6,890 nucleotides of DNA, taken from assembly GCA_934371475.1 (NCBI GenBank), contig CAKRNX010000121.1, positions 1 through 6,890 of the forward strand, read 5' to 3'. Below the pieces are notes generated by a model. That model did no database searches. It saw nothing but the letters and a program-made list of their open reading frames with translations, and was not told the DNA's origin. The translations under genes were made by a program, and so were the position numbers. Below are positions 1 through 6,466 of this stretch, piece after piece. This DNA is from an uncultured Lachnospiraceae bacterium. Its GTDB lineage: Bacteria > Bacillota > Clostridia > Lachnospirales > Lachnospiraceae. The first letter of the stretch is position 1; every line of letters begins with the position of its first letter.

Positions 1-55
1 AAACCGTCAGCGCTTTCAGCGGCGCATCGGTAATCAAATACTCATCTTTTGACAT
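1..55 (-). CDS. MATE-family efflux transporter, N-terminal 18 codons only
   Basis: The first 18 codons (MSKDEYLITDAPLKALTV) of a gene that continues beyond the left edge. A short hydrophilic start followed by an 'ITDAP..KAL..F' stretch just before the first membrane helix is typical of the N-terminus of clostridial MATE (MepA/DinF-like) multidrug and toxin extrusion pumps. These exchange Na+ or H+ for organic cations at the cell membrane. The ATG at 53-55 has a GGAGG ribosome site (65-69) nine bases upstream. That site overlaps the end of the small upstream ORF, so the two are probably translationally coupled. Only the N-terminus is visible, so the family call rests on sequence style plus the MATE remnant just upstream. 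No helix can be checked here. Confidence 0.62.
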   Translation of the reverse strand, partial: MSKDEYLITDAPLKALTV

Positions 56-59
56 GATC

Positions 60-203
60 CTATTCCTCCACAACTTTCTGCTTTTTATCCGAAAGTACAA
101 GCATAGCAAGTGCAGCCAGTACAATAATTAGTCCTGTAATTGAAAGCGCCGCAGGAATTTTTCTAAAAAAAGCCAAATAAATTTGTTTCATAATTTCACT
201 CAT
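60..203 (-). CDS. Small single-pass membrane protein of unknown function
   Basis: A 47-residue ORF (43 residues if the second ATG at 189-191 is used). A basic amphipathic start (MKQIYLAFFRK) precedes one hydrophobic segment of about 20 residues (ALSITGLIIVLAALAMLVL) and a charged tail ending KKQKVVEE. I do not recognise the family. It could be a real small membrane protein co-expressed with the pump, or the last helix of a lost transporter. Its ATG lies 3 bases before the stop codon (196-198) of the MATE remnant and its own stop (60-62) sits in the ribosome-site region of the next MATE gene, so it is embedded in one transcript. Start choice is uncertain: the AGGGAG at 205-210 is too close to the first ATG and about 13 bases from the second. 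Confidence 0.4.
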   Translation of the reverse strand: MSEIMKQIYLAFFRKIPAALSITGLIIVLAALAMLVLSDKKQKVVEE

Positions 204-504
204 TCTCCCTACGCAAAATATATTCTGTATCTTTGGAATGACAGTCAACCGTTAATCTTCGTCTTTTTCCGGAAGTGCTGCCGTCGTGCGTCTCATCCGG
301 ATTGCAACACAAAAACGCAGCCAAAAGCTCTGTAACAGGCATGGCAAGCCAGAGAGATTCTGTGCGGAACAGCATCGGCAGGAACAAAATCAGACAGCCG
401 CTGATGACCAGACCTCTTGCGACGGAAACAACAAAGGAGTAAGCATCCTGCCGGAGGCTTTTTCTTTCACAGGACGCAATTTCCTGTGAAAAAAAACCGG
501 ACAA
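196..504 (-). pseudogene. C-terminal remnant of a MATE efflux pump, 5' end lost
   Basis: The open frame holds a stretch resembling the last two helices of MATE pumps: a V-A-R-G-L-V-I helix start, a hydrophobic run ending F-L-P-M-L-F, then L-W-L-A-M-P-V-T-E-L-L-A-A-F. The last matches the conserved '(V/L)WLA.P..E(L/I)L' ending of the family. A full pump is about 440-460 residues, so roughly 350 N-terminal residues are missing. The only in-frame start is a TTG (502-504) inside the terminator stem, with no ribosome site, so I do not believe it is translated as a functional protein. After the last helix the frame continues through about 37 hydrophilic residues (rich in Asp, Arg, Lys) that look noncanonical. 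The remnant lies directly between an attenuator-like leader and a second MATE gene, consistent with deletion inside a tandem pair of pumps. The family call is moderately sure. Confidence 0.55.
468..488 (-). repeat. Inverted repeat just after the terminator U-tract
   Basis: Perfect 7-base arms (CACAGGA, 468-474; TCCTGTG, 482-488) around a 7-base loop. The pairing extends through flanking T/A runs, so that the T-tract of the upstream terminator can pair with the A-rich stretch at about 461-467. In RNA made from the minus strand this second hairpin would compete for the terminator's U-tract. It may be a regulatory element or just the join between the leader and the truncated MATE sequence. Confidence 0.4.
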
Positions 505-536
505 GGAACAGACATCTCAGTCTGCGCCTTATCCGG
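489..536 (-). terminator. Strong intrinsic terminator in the leader (attenuator candidate)
   Basis: On the minus strand, CCGGATAAGG (536 to 527) pairs with CCTTGTCCGG (506 to 497) over 10 positions with one G-U. An inner stem (CAGAC/GTCTG) sits around a TGAGAT loop, and eight consecutive T follow (496 to 489). This has every mark of a Rho-independent terminator. It lies only about 40 bases downstream of the predicted transcription start and ahead of the MATE-related genes, so it would abort most transcripts unless it is prevented from forming. Confidence 0.8.
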
Positions 537-555
537 CTGTTGTTTCCACGAACAA
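529..555 (-). CDS. Possible leader peptide of the attenuator (8 residues)
   Basis: A TTG at 553-555 follows a GGAGGG ribosome site (560-565) with about 5 bases of spacing. It opens a frame reading MFVETTAG and then TAA (529-531). The ORF spans a small hairpin (GTTGTT/AACAAC arms at 539-544 and 551-556) and stops inside the 5' arm of the terminator, so a translating or stalled ribosome would mask that arm. This is the layout expected of ribosome-mediated attenuation. The start is non-AUG and the ORF is tiny, so coding is a hypothesis. A GTG at 558-560 in another frame is too close to the same ribosome site to be preferred. Confidence 0.3.
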   Translation of the reverse strand: MFVETTAG

Positions 556-580
556 CTCACCCTCCGAGCGAATACATGAA

Positions 581-609
581 ATTATAGCATGAGTGTGCGT
601 AAATGTCAA
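581..609 (-). promoter_or_regulatory. Near-perfect sigma-A promoter for the MATE locus
   Basis: On the minus strand, TTGACA (604-609) is followed by a 17-base spacer and TATAAT (581-586). Both hexamers match consensus exactly at optimal spacing. Transcription should start near 574 and run leftward into the leader and terminator. A constitutively strong promoter followed at once by a terminator suggests that control acts on readthrough, not on initiation. Confidence 0.85.
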
Positions 610-811
610 TAAACCTTAATTTTCAAATTTCTACAGGTGCTGCATTACCCCATCATTCCTGTCGGCATCTTACTTTTCTGAAAAAGCACATCATTTTTAA
701 TCGTTTAATCACATTTTTCCAAAACCGGAATCGCATGACCGCCCGGGAGTCGGGAATTCTTGTGGGAAGGTTCAGAATCTGACTTTCTATTCCTGCGTGC
801 AGTTCATCACA
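610..811. other. Intergenic gap between the transporter operon and the MATE locus
   Basis: This is AT-rich in its left part with no supportable ORF on either strand. Minus-strand transcripts leaving the FmdE gene meet only weak hairpins here: TTCAG/CTGA(A) near 770-782 and a 4-base CCCG/CGGG stem near 743-755. Neither is followed by a T-run. I see no convincing terminator for the operon, so readthrough toward the MATE promoter cannot be excluded. Confidence 0.5.
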
Positions 812-1345
812 TCATAGCCCCCTTGTATAGGGACGATAGCAGGCGGAGCAGACGATTTCCCCGTTTTGAAGATGGGCAAAGCTCTCGGCAAACCGTTCTC
901 CGCACAGGGAGCAGGTAACAGTCTTGAAGATCCGGGCCTTCTCCGGTACCTGGATCGGGACTTCCTTCACGTCGAACATTTGGTGAAAGTCCCCATCCAT
1001 GAGCCACGCCAGCCGTTCCTCCCTGGTCTTGTCCGGTGTCGGACGCAGGACAAGGCGGAAGGACCTTCCGTCCGAACGGCGATAAAAAGAAAAAGCGTTT
1101 TTCCCCTGTAGATTGAAAATCAGGTTGCCCTTTCCAACAGTACAGGACATCAGCGCCTGAATGGCATCCACGCCGCATGCATCAGTCTCGGCAATGCACA
1201 CGATCTCCTCGTCCTCAGACGCCCGGCTGTTTCCAAACAGCTCCCACGCGTACAGGACGGCGCGGAAGCCGACTGCAAGACCGCCGCAGCCATGACCGTG
1301 AAAAGTCACGCATTTATCCCACAGGAATTTCAACTCTTTTTGCAT
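812..1345 (-). CDS. FmdE-family protein with C-terminal zinc finger
   Basis: A 177-residue cytoplasmic protein matching the FmdE family, named after formylmethanofuran dehydrogenase subunit E but widespread in non-methanogens. An N-terminal helix leads into a metal-site motif (HGHGCGG, residues 16-22), followed by the family core: ETDACGVDAIQ (53-63) with Cys57, then CTVGKGNL (68-75). The C-terminus carries a four-Cys zinc finger, C145-x2-C148 and C166-x2-C169. The usual family motif is HGH-x-CPG; here Pro is replaced by Gly while His16, His18 and Cys20 are kept. FmdE-like proteins bind metal, but their reaction is not settled in bacteria. The ATG has a GGAGGT site (1352-1357) 6 bases upstream that overlaps the stop of the second permease, only 11 bases away, so it is the last gene of the operon. 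Co-transcription suggests a role in handling the imported ligand or a metal bound to it. Confidence 0.85.
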   Translation of the reverse strand: MQKELKFLWDKCVTFHGHGCGGLAVGFRAVLYAWELFGNSRASEDEEIVCIAETDACGVDAIQALMSCTVGKGNLIFNLQGKNAFSFYRRSDGRSFRLVLRPTPDKTREERLAWLMDGDFHQMFDVKEVPIQVPEKARIFKTVTCSLCGERFAESFAHLQNGEIVCSACYRPYTRGL

Positions 1346-1356
1346 AGTATGACCTC

Positions 1357-2166
1357 CTATACATCCTGAATCGTGGCTTGCCTGTGTTCAAAATACAGGC
1401 TGATCAGATAAAACGACAGCGACAGCAGCATGATGCACACCCCTGGCGACAGCAGATACTCATATGCCTGCCGGAGAAAGGCCCCCCGCTTGTAGGCAAA
1501 GTTGATCATAGTACCCCAAGTGGGATAATAAAGGTCGCCAAAGCCAAGAAAACTCAGCGTAGACTCCATCATGATACAGCTGTTAACACCCAAAAGAAAG
1601 CGAGAGAACAGAACATCATACAGGTTTGGAATCATGTGATGCAGAACAATATGTCCATAGCCGTATCCCTGTATGACGCAGTTTTCGATAAATGGTTGGG
1701 CATTAAGATGGAGCACCTTGGCTCTCACGTTTCGGGCAGTGCCTACCCAACTGAATGCGGCGATCAGCAGGATCAGATTCCGGCTGGAGCTACCGAGGAA
1801 GGTTGCAAGTACGATCATTGTCACCAGCTTTGGCAGAAGCACAAAAATATTGATGACACCATTCAATCCTCCGCCGACAACGCCCTTTCCGGCCGCCAGC
1901 GTACCGATCACACTTCCCAGAACCAGTGTTAAGACACTGCTGGATACGCCGATCAGCAGTGTTTGTCGAGTGCCGTATATCAGCTCTGTAAAAATATCAT
2001 ACCCCAGCGCATTGGTTCCCAGGAAATGCGCCGAGGATGGCGTAAGCCATGGGGCAAACATCTCTTTCTGCCCATAACTCGTAAACACAGTTGGACAAGC
2101 GGCAGCCACAAGGAAAATGAACAGTAGTATTCCGCCAAGTACCAGTGAGACGCTGTGCTTTCTCAT
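1357..2166 (-). CDS. Opp/Dpp/Nik-type ABC transporter permease (OppC/DppC-like)
   Basis: A 269-residue inner-membrane subunit of the binding-protein-dependent transport family. After the first helix (about 7-24) comes the DppC/NikC hallmark HFLGTNALGYDIF (47-59) and then the YGTRQTLLIG stretch that opens the permease domain. Further helices lie near 75-92, 103-123, 129-142, 188-200 and 240-259. The cytoplasmic EAA-type loop that contacts the ATPases is at about 158-182 (ENCVIQGYGYGHI..HHMIPN). It is somewhat degenerate, with Cys where Ala is usual, but it keeps the distal Gly and the final I-P-N. The ESTLSFLGFG...P.WG motif at 201-218 is typical of the C-type subunit. The ATG overlaps the stop of the partner permease by 4 bases (ATGA, 2163-2166), implying translational coupling and equal stoichiometry. 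Substrate cannot be read from a permease of this family. Confidence 0.93.
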   Translation of the reverse strand: MRKHSVSLVLGGILLFIFLVAAACPTVFTSYGQKEMFAPWLTPSSAHFLGTNALGYDIFTELIYGTRQTLLIGVSSSVLTLVLGSVIGTLAAGKGVVGGGLNGVINIFVLLPKLVTMIVLATFLGSSSRNLILLIAAFSWVGTARNVRAKVLHLNAQPFIENCVIQGYGYGHIVLHHMIPNLYDVLFSRFLLGVNSCIMMESTLSFLGFGDLYYPTWGTMINFAYKRGAFLRQAYEYLLSPGVCIMLLSLSFYLISLYFEHRQATIQDV

Positions 2167-3143
2167 GCCTGACCACCTCCTAACCGGACTCTGGGATCGA
2201 TCAAAATACAGATCACATCGGTCACAACAATGGAGATGGTCATGATGGATGTTGTCACAAACAGGATCCCCTGCATCAGCGGATAATCCAGCGTATACAC
2301 AGCGTCAGAGAGCAGGCTGCCCATGCCGCTGATAGAAAAGATGTTTTCCACCACCAAAGAGCCGCCGATACAAGTACTGACGCTCATACCCACCATGGTG
2401 ATGAAGGGTTGAGCGATATTCTTCAGGATATACCCAAATTTGATCTTGTGATCGGACAATCCCCGTTCCTTCGCGTAAAGCACATACTTCTCTTCCGTAA
2501 CCTGACTGACGGTATTGCGCATCAGCAGATAGCGGGACGGGGCAGCGGCAATGGTCAGAGTAAGCACGGGAAGGATCAGGTGGCGTATCCGATCCAACAG
2601 ATATGCGGCAGTTCCGGGGGCAACGCCGGCACTGTTCAACCCGGTATAGGGAAACCACCGCTGCCGGAAGCAGAACAGGATCATCAACACCAGCGCGATC
2701 AGGAACGTGGGCATGGTATTGACCACGATTTGAAATGTCGTCGACAGCTTATCTAAGGTGCTGCCCTTTTTGTACCCGCAGTGCAGTCCCCAAAAAAGCC
2801 CCAGCGCCGTGCTGAGCAGCACGGCGGGCAGCGTAATTTGCAAGGTGTACCCCAGCCGCTGCCCAATGAGGGCGGAAACAGTGGTTTCCTTCTTATAGGA
2901 GTAGCCAAGTGTACCGTCAAAGAGCGAGCGCAGATAGTGCCCGAACTGCGTGAATACTGGCTCGTCCAGATGGAGGGCCTGCCGGTAGTAAGCTACCTGC
3001 GCAGGCGTCATATCCTCCTCGGAAAAGCCGGTGAGATAGGCGATAGGATTTCCCGGCAAGAGCCGGGGCAGAAAAAAGTTCAGAACAATAACGATCAGGA
3101 AGCACATCAGTGCAAGGATCAGATTTTTTCGATACTTTTTCAC
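2163..3143 (-). CDS. Opp/Dpp/Nik-type ABC transporter permease (OppB/DppB-like)
   Basis: A 326-residue membrane subunit that pairs with the downstream permease to form the translocation channel. An N-terminal helix (about 8-26) precedes the family motif LPRLLPGNP (25-33) and a long external segment whose LDEPVFTQF..Y..S.FDG.LG pattern is diagnostic of DppB/NikB. Helices follow near 101-120, 136-157, 186-206, 243-265 and 288-315. The EAA loop is at about 220-247 (YVLYAKERGLSDHKI...ILKN), and ENIFSISGMGSLL (266-278) is the usual C-terminal motif. The start is GTG (3141-3143) with an excellent AAAGGAGG site 7 bases upstream. It lies 26 bases after the binding-protein stop and ends in an ATGA overlap with the next gene. 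Length and topology are normal for the family. Confidence 0.93.
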   Translation of the reverse strand: MKKYRKNLILALMCFLIVIVLNFFLPRLLPGNPIAYLTGFSEEDMTPAQVAYYRQALHLDEPVFTQFGHYLRSLFDGTLGYSYKKETTVSALIGQRLGYTLQITLPAVLLSTALGLFWGLHCGYKKGSTLDKLSTTFQIVVNTMPTFLIALVLMILFCFRQRWFPYTGLNSAGVAPGTAAYLLDRIRHLILPVLTLTIAAAPSRYLLMRNTVSQVTEEKYVLYAKERGLSDHKIKFGYILKNIAQPFITMVGMSVSTCIGGSLVVENIFSISGMGSLLSDAVYTLDYPLMQGILFVTTSIMTISIVVTDVICILIDPRVRLGGGQA

Positions 3144-3169
3144 CGGTGTGCCTCCTTTGTTAAAAATGA

Positions 3170-4804
3170 TTATTTCTTAGTGATACTGAACCAGTTGTTG
3201 ACATTGTTCAGCCCGAACACAGCGTCAACGGTCACGTTGTCCAGTGCAGAGGAATAGGCCAGCATCATATTGTCCCAATACAGGGCAATCAGCGGCATAT
3301 GGGCAGCGTAGTAGTCCTGCAACTTTGCCGCGCCTGCGTAGTATTCTTCGATAGTCTTGGCTGCCTTCATCTCGTTGAGGATCGCGGAGAATTCCTCGTC
3401 AAACACCTGACAGCCGCCCTGTACGGCGTGGCTGCCGTCCACATAGATGGAACCAAGGCCGTTGCCCATACCCATACCGGCAGCGGTGTAGCCATAGATG
3501 GCTGCCTCCATGGTGATATTGTTCTCGGAGAACTTGTTGCTGGTCTTGGCATTGTAGGCGTCCTTGTCCACCGTATCCAGATTTACCTGAATACCAAAGG
3601 CCTCCAGCTGGGTCTTGACCATTTCCGCGTAGCCCACATGGGGCTCCTTGGCGGCGTTGACCGTCAATGTGAAAACTGCGACCTGACCATCGGCGTTTAC
3701 ATAAAAGCCATCGGCGTTCTTTTCGGCATAACCGGCCTCTTTCATGTATTCATCTGCTTTGGATGCATCGGTAGTCAGATTTTCGGTATCCTTATAACCG
3801 ACTGTGGTGGCGGGCGCAAAGCCCCGATTAGGGATCTCGGCATAGGCACTGCCGAAATACGTCTTAAACGCATCATAGTCCAGCGCGTAGGAAACCGCCT
3901 GACGCAGATTTTCATTGGAAAACAGCCCCTTCGCGTTATTGAATGCCAGCACAGCAGGCGCGTTTGCTGCGGCCACATTGATCAAAGACACGTTGGCATC
4001 ATCGGCCAGCACATCCTGATAGGTACCGGCTACACCGGCGGAATAGGCCCACACCATATCAATGTCGCCCTGCTGGAGCGCCAGATACATGGTGTCTTCG
4101 TTGCCAAAAAGCTGATAGACGATCTTTTCCACATTGGGCTGCCGGGGATACTTTTCGTTCACAACAAATGTGATGGTTCCCGCCTCCTTATTGAAGGACT
4201 CCAGCACATAAGGTCCGCAGGTGATCCGCGCTTCCTCGTCGGTGACGGTGTCCTTGCCCTCATAAATGTGCTTAGGCATCACGCGGAAGGACGTCATATT
4301 GCTCAGTTCCCGGACATTGGGAGACGCCAGCGTCAGAGAAATGCTCATTTTATCGTCGGAGATGGTGTAGCCGGTGTACTTGGCTTCTGTAACCTTTCCT
4401 TCTTCATCGGTCTGCGGCTCAAAGTTGGCGCTTCCGTTGGCCTGATCATACTGGAGGGTAAAGAGAATATCCTCGGCGGTAACGCTTTCGCCGTCAGACC
4501 ATGTCATGCCGTCCTGAATGGTATATGTCCAGGTAGCGGCATCCTCAGTAGCATAGGTTGCCAACAACGGATGGTATTCGCCTTTGGTGTCCTGATAGAC
4601 CAGAGGCAATTCGGATACACCGCTGGCAAGCATATCGAAATTATACTCGCCAAAGATTGCCTTTTCAATGGCAGCGGTCGTACCGACCGTAATACTCTCA
4701 ATCCTGGCAGACGCTTCATCTGTCGTGTCCGGCTGCTCACCGCAGGCTGCCATAGTAAACACCAGCAGCATAGCCAGCATCAGGGCTGTGACTTTTTTCA
4801 TCAT
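3170..4804 (-). CDS. Solute-binding lipoprotein, SBP_bac_5 family
   Basis: A 544-residue extracellular receptor of the peptide/nickel-binding family (DppA/OppA/NikA type). A lipoprotein signal peptide is clear: MMKK, a hydrophobic core, then a lipobox TMAAC with Cys21 as the lipidated residue, followed by an acidic Thr/Asp-rich tether. Family landmarks are WSDGESVTAEDILF (102-115), the C-G-P-Y-V-L-E-S-F turn, the F-S-N-E-N-L-R-Q-A-V-S-Y-A-L-D-Y signature in the middle, and a C-terminal H-M-P-L-I-A-L-Y stretch. The ligand pocket cannot be read reliably by eye, so peptides, nickel or other metal chelates all remain possible. The first of two consecutive ATGs (4802-4804) was chosen because of a GGAG site about 8 bases upstream. 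The gene sits between the ATPase pair and the permease pair, which is less common than leading the operon. It is 15 bases after the second ATPase. Confidence 0.92.
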   Translation of the reverse strand: MMKKVTALMLAMLLVFTMAACGEQPDTTDEASARIESITVGTTAAIEKAIFGEYNFDMLASGVSELPLVYQDTKGEYHPLLATYATEDAATWTYTIQDGMTWSDGESVTAEDILFTLQYDQANGSANFEPQTDEEGKVTEAKYTGYTISDDKMSISLTLASPNVRELSNMTSFRVMPKHIYEGKDTVTDEEARITCGPYVLESFNKEAGTITFVVNEKYPRQPNVEKIVYQLFGNEDTMYLALQQGDIDMVWAYSAGVAGTYQDVLADDANVSLINVAAANAPAVLAFNNAKGLFSNENLRQAVSYALDYDAFKTYFGSAYAEIPNRGFAPATTVGYKDTENLTTDASKADEYMKEAGYAEKNADGFYVNADGQVAVFTLTVNAAKEPHVGYAEMVKTQLEAFGIQVNLDTVDKDAYNAKTSNKFSENNITMEAAIYGYTAAGMGMGNGLGSIYVDGSHAVQGGCQVFDEEFSAILNEMKAAKTIEEYYAGAAKLQDYYAAHMPLIALYWDNMMLAYSSALDNVTVDAVFGLNNVNNWFSITKK

Positions 4805-4818
4805 TGTTTTCTCTCCTT

Positions 4819-5481
4819 TTATCGTGTGTTTTTATTATCAAATATATAGATTTGATCGCAAAGTAATTTCACCAGAGCTTCATCATGGCTGATAAGCAGG
4901 ATGCTGCCTCCGCTTTCCCGCATCTGCCGCCGTACCATCCCCAGCACATTGGCCTGTGTAGATACATCCAGCATTGAGGTGGCTTCATCCAAAATCAGCA
5001 GTTTCGGTCGGAATAACAGACACCGTGCGATAGCGACCCTCTGCGCCTCACCGCCGGAGATCTGGCGGGGCAGATGGGCAAGGATCTGCGGCGTAAGGCC
5101 AACCTTGTCCAGCATTTCTTTTGTTAGTGACAGCTCCTCGCCTTTAGGACTGAAACGGTGATAGCGTATCAGTTCTGTGAAACCGGCTCCAATCCTCTGA
5201 GTGGGGTCTAATGTGGCGTAAGGCTGCTGGTAAACCATTTGAATGTGGATACCCAGCCTGCGGTCATACAGCCGGTCTGCTGAAACAAGTGTCTGTCCAT
5301 CCAGCGTAACCGCGCCCGCATCCGGCGAACAGATGCCACAAAGCACTTTTGCAAGTGTGGATTTCCCGATTCCGCTCTTCCCGAAAACGCCGCAGATCCT
5401 GCCGTCTGGAATATCGAAAGAAACATCTTGAAGAACAGGATTTCCATTGAACTTTTTTTCAACATTTTGAATGGAGATCAT
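4819..5481 (-). CDS. ABC transporter ATPase, DppF/OppF/NikE-like, short form
   Basis: A complete nucleotide-binding domain. Numbering from the ATG at 5497-5499, Walker A is GKSGIGKST (40-48), the Q-loop Gln is about 91 (YQQP), the signature is ISGGEAQR (147-154), Walker B is LLILDEA (167-173) with catalytic Glu172, the D-loop is SMLD, and the H-loop is His205. It powers import together with the first ATPase. I prefer the start at 5479-5481 (MISIQNVEKKF), which gives 220 residues and an ATGA overlap with the upstream gene's stop (5478-5480). The ATG at 5497-5499 would add six residues; neither has a strong ribosome site. The protein ends soon after the H-loop and lacks the C-terminal oligopeptide-transporter (HPY/Cys) extension that DppF usually carries, so it is nearer NikE in layout but shorter still. 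Confidence 0.92.
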   Translation of the reverse strand: MISIQNVEKKFNGNPVLQDVSFDIPDGRICGVFGKSGIGKSTLAKVLCGICSPDAGAVTLDGQTLVSADRLYDRRLGIHIQMVYQQPYATLDPTQRIGAGFTELIRYHRFSPKGEELSLTKEMLDKVGLTPQILAHLPRQISGGEAQRVAIARCLLFRPKLLILDEATSMLDVSTQANVLGMVRRQMRESGGSILLISHDEALVKLLCDQIYIFDNKNTR

Positions 5482-6389
5482 TCCACGCAACACCACCATT
5501 CTCGACCATTAGTTTTTCTCGGCGGCATCTCGGTGCGGCACTGATCCCATGCCGAAGGACAGCGACGGTAGAATGGGCAAAAGCCGGTTTCTGTTCGCAA
5601 GGCGGGTGTCTCCCGCATACCGTTCTCTACCAATGCCTCCAGCAGCGCTTTGGTATATGGATGACAGGGGGCAGTGAGCACTTCAGATGAAATACCTGTT
5701 TCCAACATTCTCCCGCCGCACAGAACAAGGATGCGGTCACAGGTCGCTGCAACGGAAATGTCGTGGGTGATGATCAGCTTTGCCGCATCCGGAAAAAGTT
5801 CGTTCAAAAGAGTCATCGTCTGCTGCTTGCTATCCTGATCCAAACCGTTGGTAGGCTCATCCGCAATCAGAAGCTTTGCCCTGGAACAAAGCGCCAGAGC
5901 AATAGTCACGCGCTGGGCCATACCGCCGGACAGTTGGAATGGGTACTGTTCCAGAATGGCTTCAGGCTGTGTAAATCCCACCTGTGCCAACTTTTCACAG
6001 GCAAAGGCATATCGCTGATGAGACGCAATGCCCAGCTTTTCGATGCCGTCAAACATCTGCCGACCGACGCTTCTGGATGGAACAAGAAATTCGTGCCCGT
6101 TCTGCGGGATGTATACGATCTCCCGCCCCAGCATGGACCGGAGTTTTTTTCCCTTTGGTAAAGCGTTTCCGCAAAATGATATTTTGCCGGAGACCAATTT
6201 CACATTTCCGGGCAGTACGCCCATAATAGACTGCGCAATCAGCGTCTTGCCGGAGCCGGTCTCACCAATAAGTGCCAGGCTTTCCCCGCAGGAAATATGG
6301 AAAGATACCATGTGAACCAATTTCTTCTCCGTGCGATTCAGCTTTGCGGCGACCACGCCGCTGTCATACTGTAAAATAGGTGTTTTCAA
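5478..6389 (-). CDS. ABC transporter ATPase, DppD/OppD/NikD-like, with Cys-rich C-terminus
   Basis: The first gene of the importer operon. Numbering from the upstream TTG at 6432-6434, Walker A is GETGSGKT (58-65), the Q-loop is about Gln111 (IPQNG), the signature is LSGGMAQR (168-175), Walker B is LLIADEP (188-194), and the H-loop is His224. A C-terminal oligopeptide-transporter domain follows: HPYTKALLEAL (258-268), then a cysteine cluster FCPFYRRCPSAWDQC and a terminal CC pair. In DppD-type ATPases the equivalent cysteines can hold an iron-sulfur cluster. I place the start at TTG 6387-6389 (LKTPILQYD...) because a GGAGG site (6395-6399) lies 5 bases upstream and the protein then begins like its relatives (303 residues). 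A TTG 45 bases further upstream has no ribosome site. The 3' end overlaps the next ATPase by 4 bases. Confidence 0.92.
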   Translation of the reverse strand: MKTPILQYDSGVVAAKLNRTEKKLVHMVSFHISCGESLALIGETGSGKTLIAQSIMGVLPGNVKLVSGKISFCGNALPKGKKLRSMLGREIVYIPQNGHEFLVPSRSVGRQMFDGIEKLGIASHQRYAFACEKLAQVGFTQPEAILEQYPFQLSGGMAQRVTIALALCSRAKLLIADEPTNGLDQDSKQQTMTLLNELFPDAAKLIITHDISVAATCDRILVLCGGRMLETGISSEVLTAPCHPYTKALLEALVENGMRETPALRTETGFCPFYRRCPSAWDQCRTEMPPRKTNGREWWCCVE

Positions 6390-6466
6390 GCGCTCCTCCG
6401 AAACGATATTGCTCTGCTCCTCCGCCCAAGACAAAGGCGGAAATGCATGTATTAACCGATGAGCAT

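Noticed and set aside
489..574. Known riboswitch (TPP, cobalamin, fluoride, NiCo, Moco, guanidine, ZTP) in the MATE leader
   Set aside because: I looked for the conserved cores of these classes and found none; the CTGAGA-like letters inside the terminator loop lack the other TPP elements.
743..782. Terminator for the importer operon after the FmdE gene
   Set aside because: The available stems are 4-5 bases long and no T-run follows on the minus strand.
661..814. Readthrough of the FmdE TGA stop (possible recoding)
   Set aside because: The frame stays open for about 50 codons, but the sequence after the stop has no family homology I recognise, no recoding structure is visible, and the protein already ends normally after its zinc finger.
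807..1178. Minus-strand 123-codon ORF overlapping the FmdE gene in another frame
   Set aside because: It is a shadow of the FmdE gene with Pro/Arg/Gly-rich nonsense composition and no start signal.
3299..4849. Long plus-strand ORF of 516 codons opposite the binding protein
   Set aside because: It is fully antisense to a well-supported lipoprotein gene, with a His/Cys/Gly-rich composition typical of a reverse-frame shadow and no family motifs.
6386..6448. Short ORF (ATG at 6446-6448, 19 codons plus TGA) overlapping the first ATPase start
   Set aside because: It has no ribosome site before its ATG and an Arg-rich composition; the overlap with the TTG start is probably chance.
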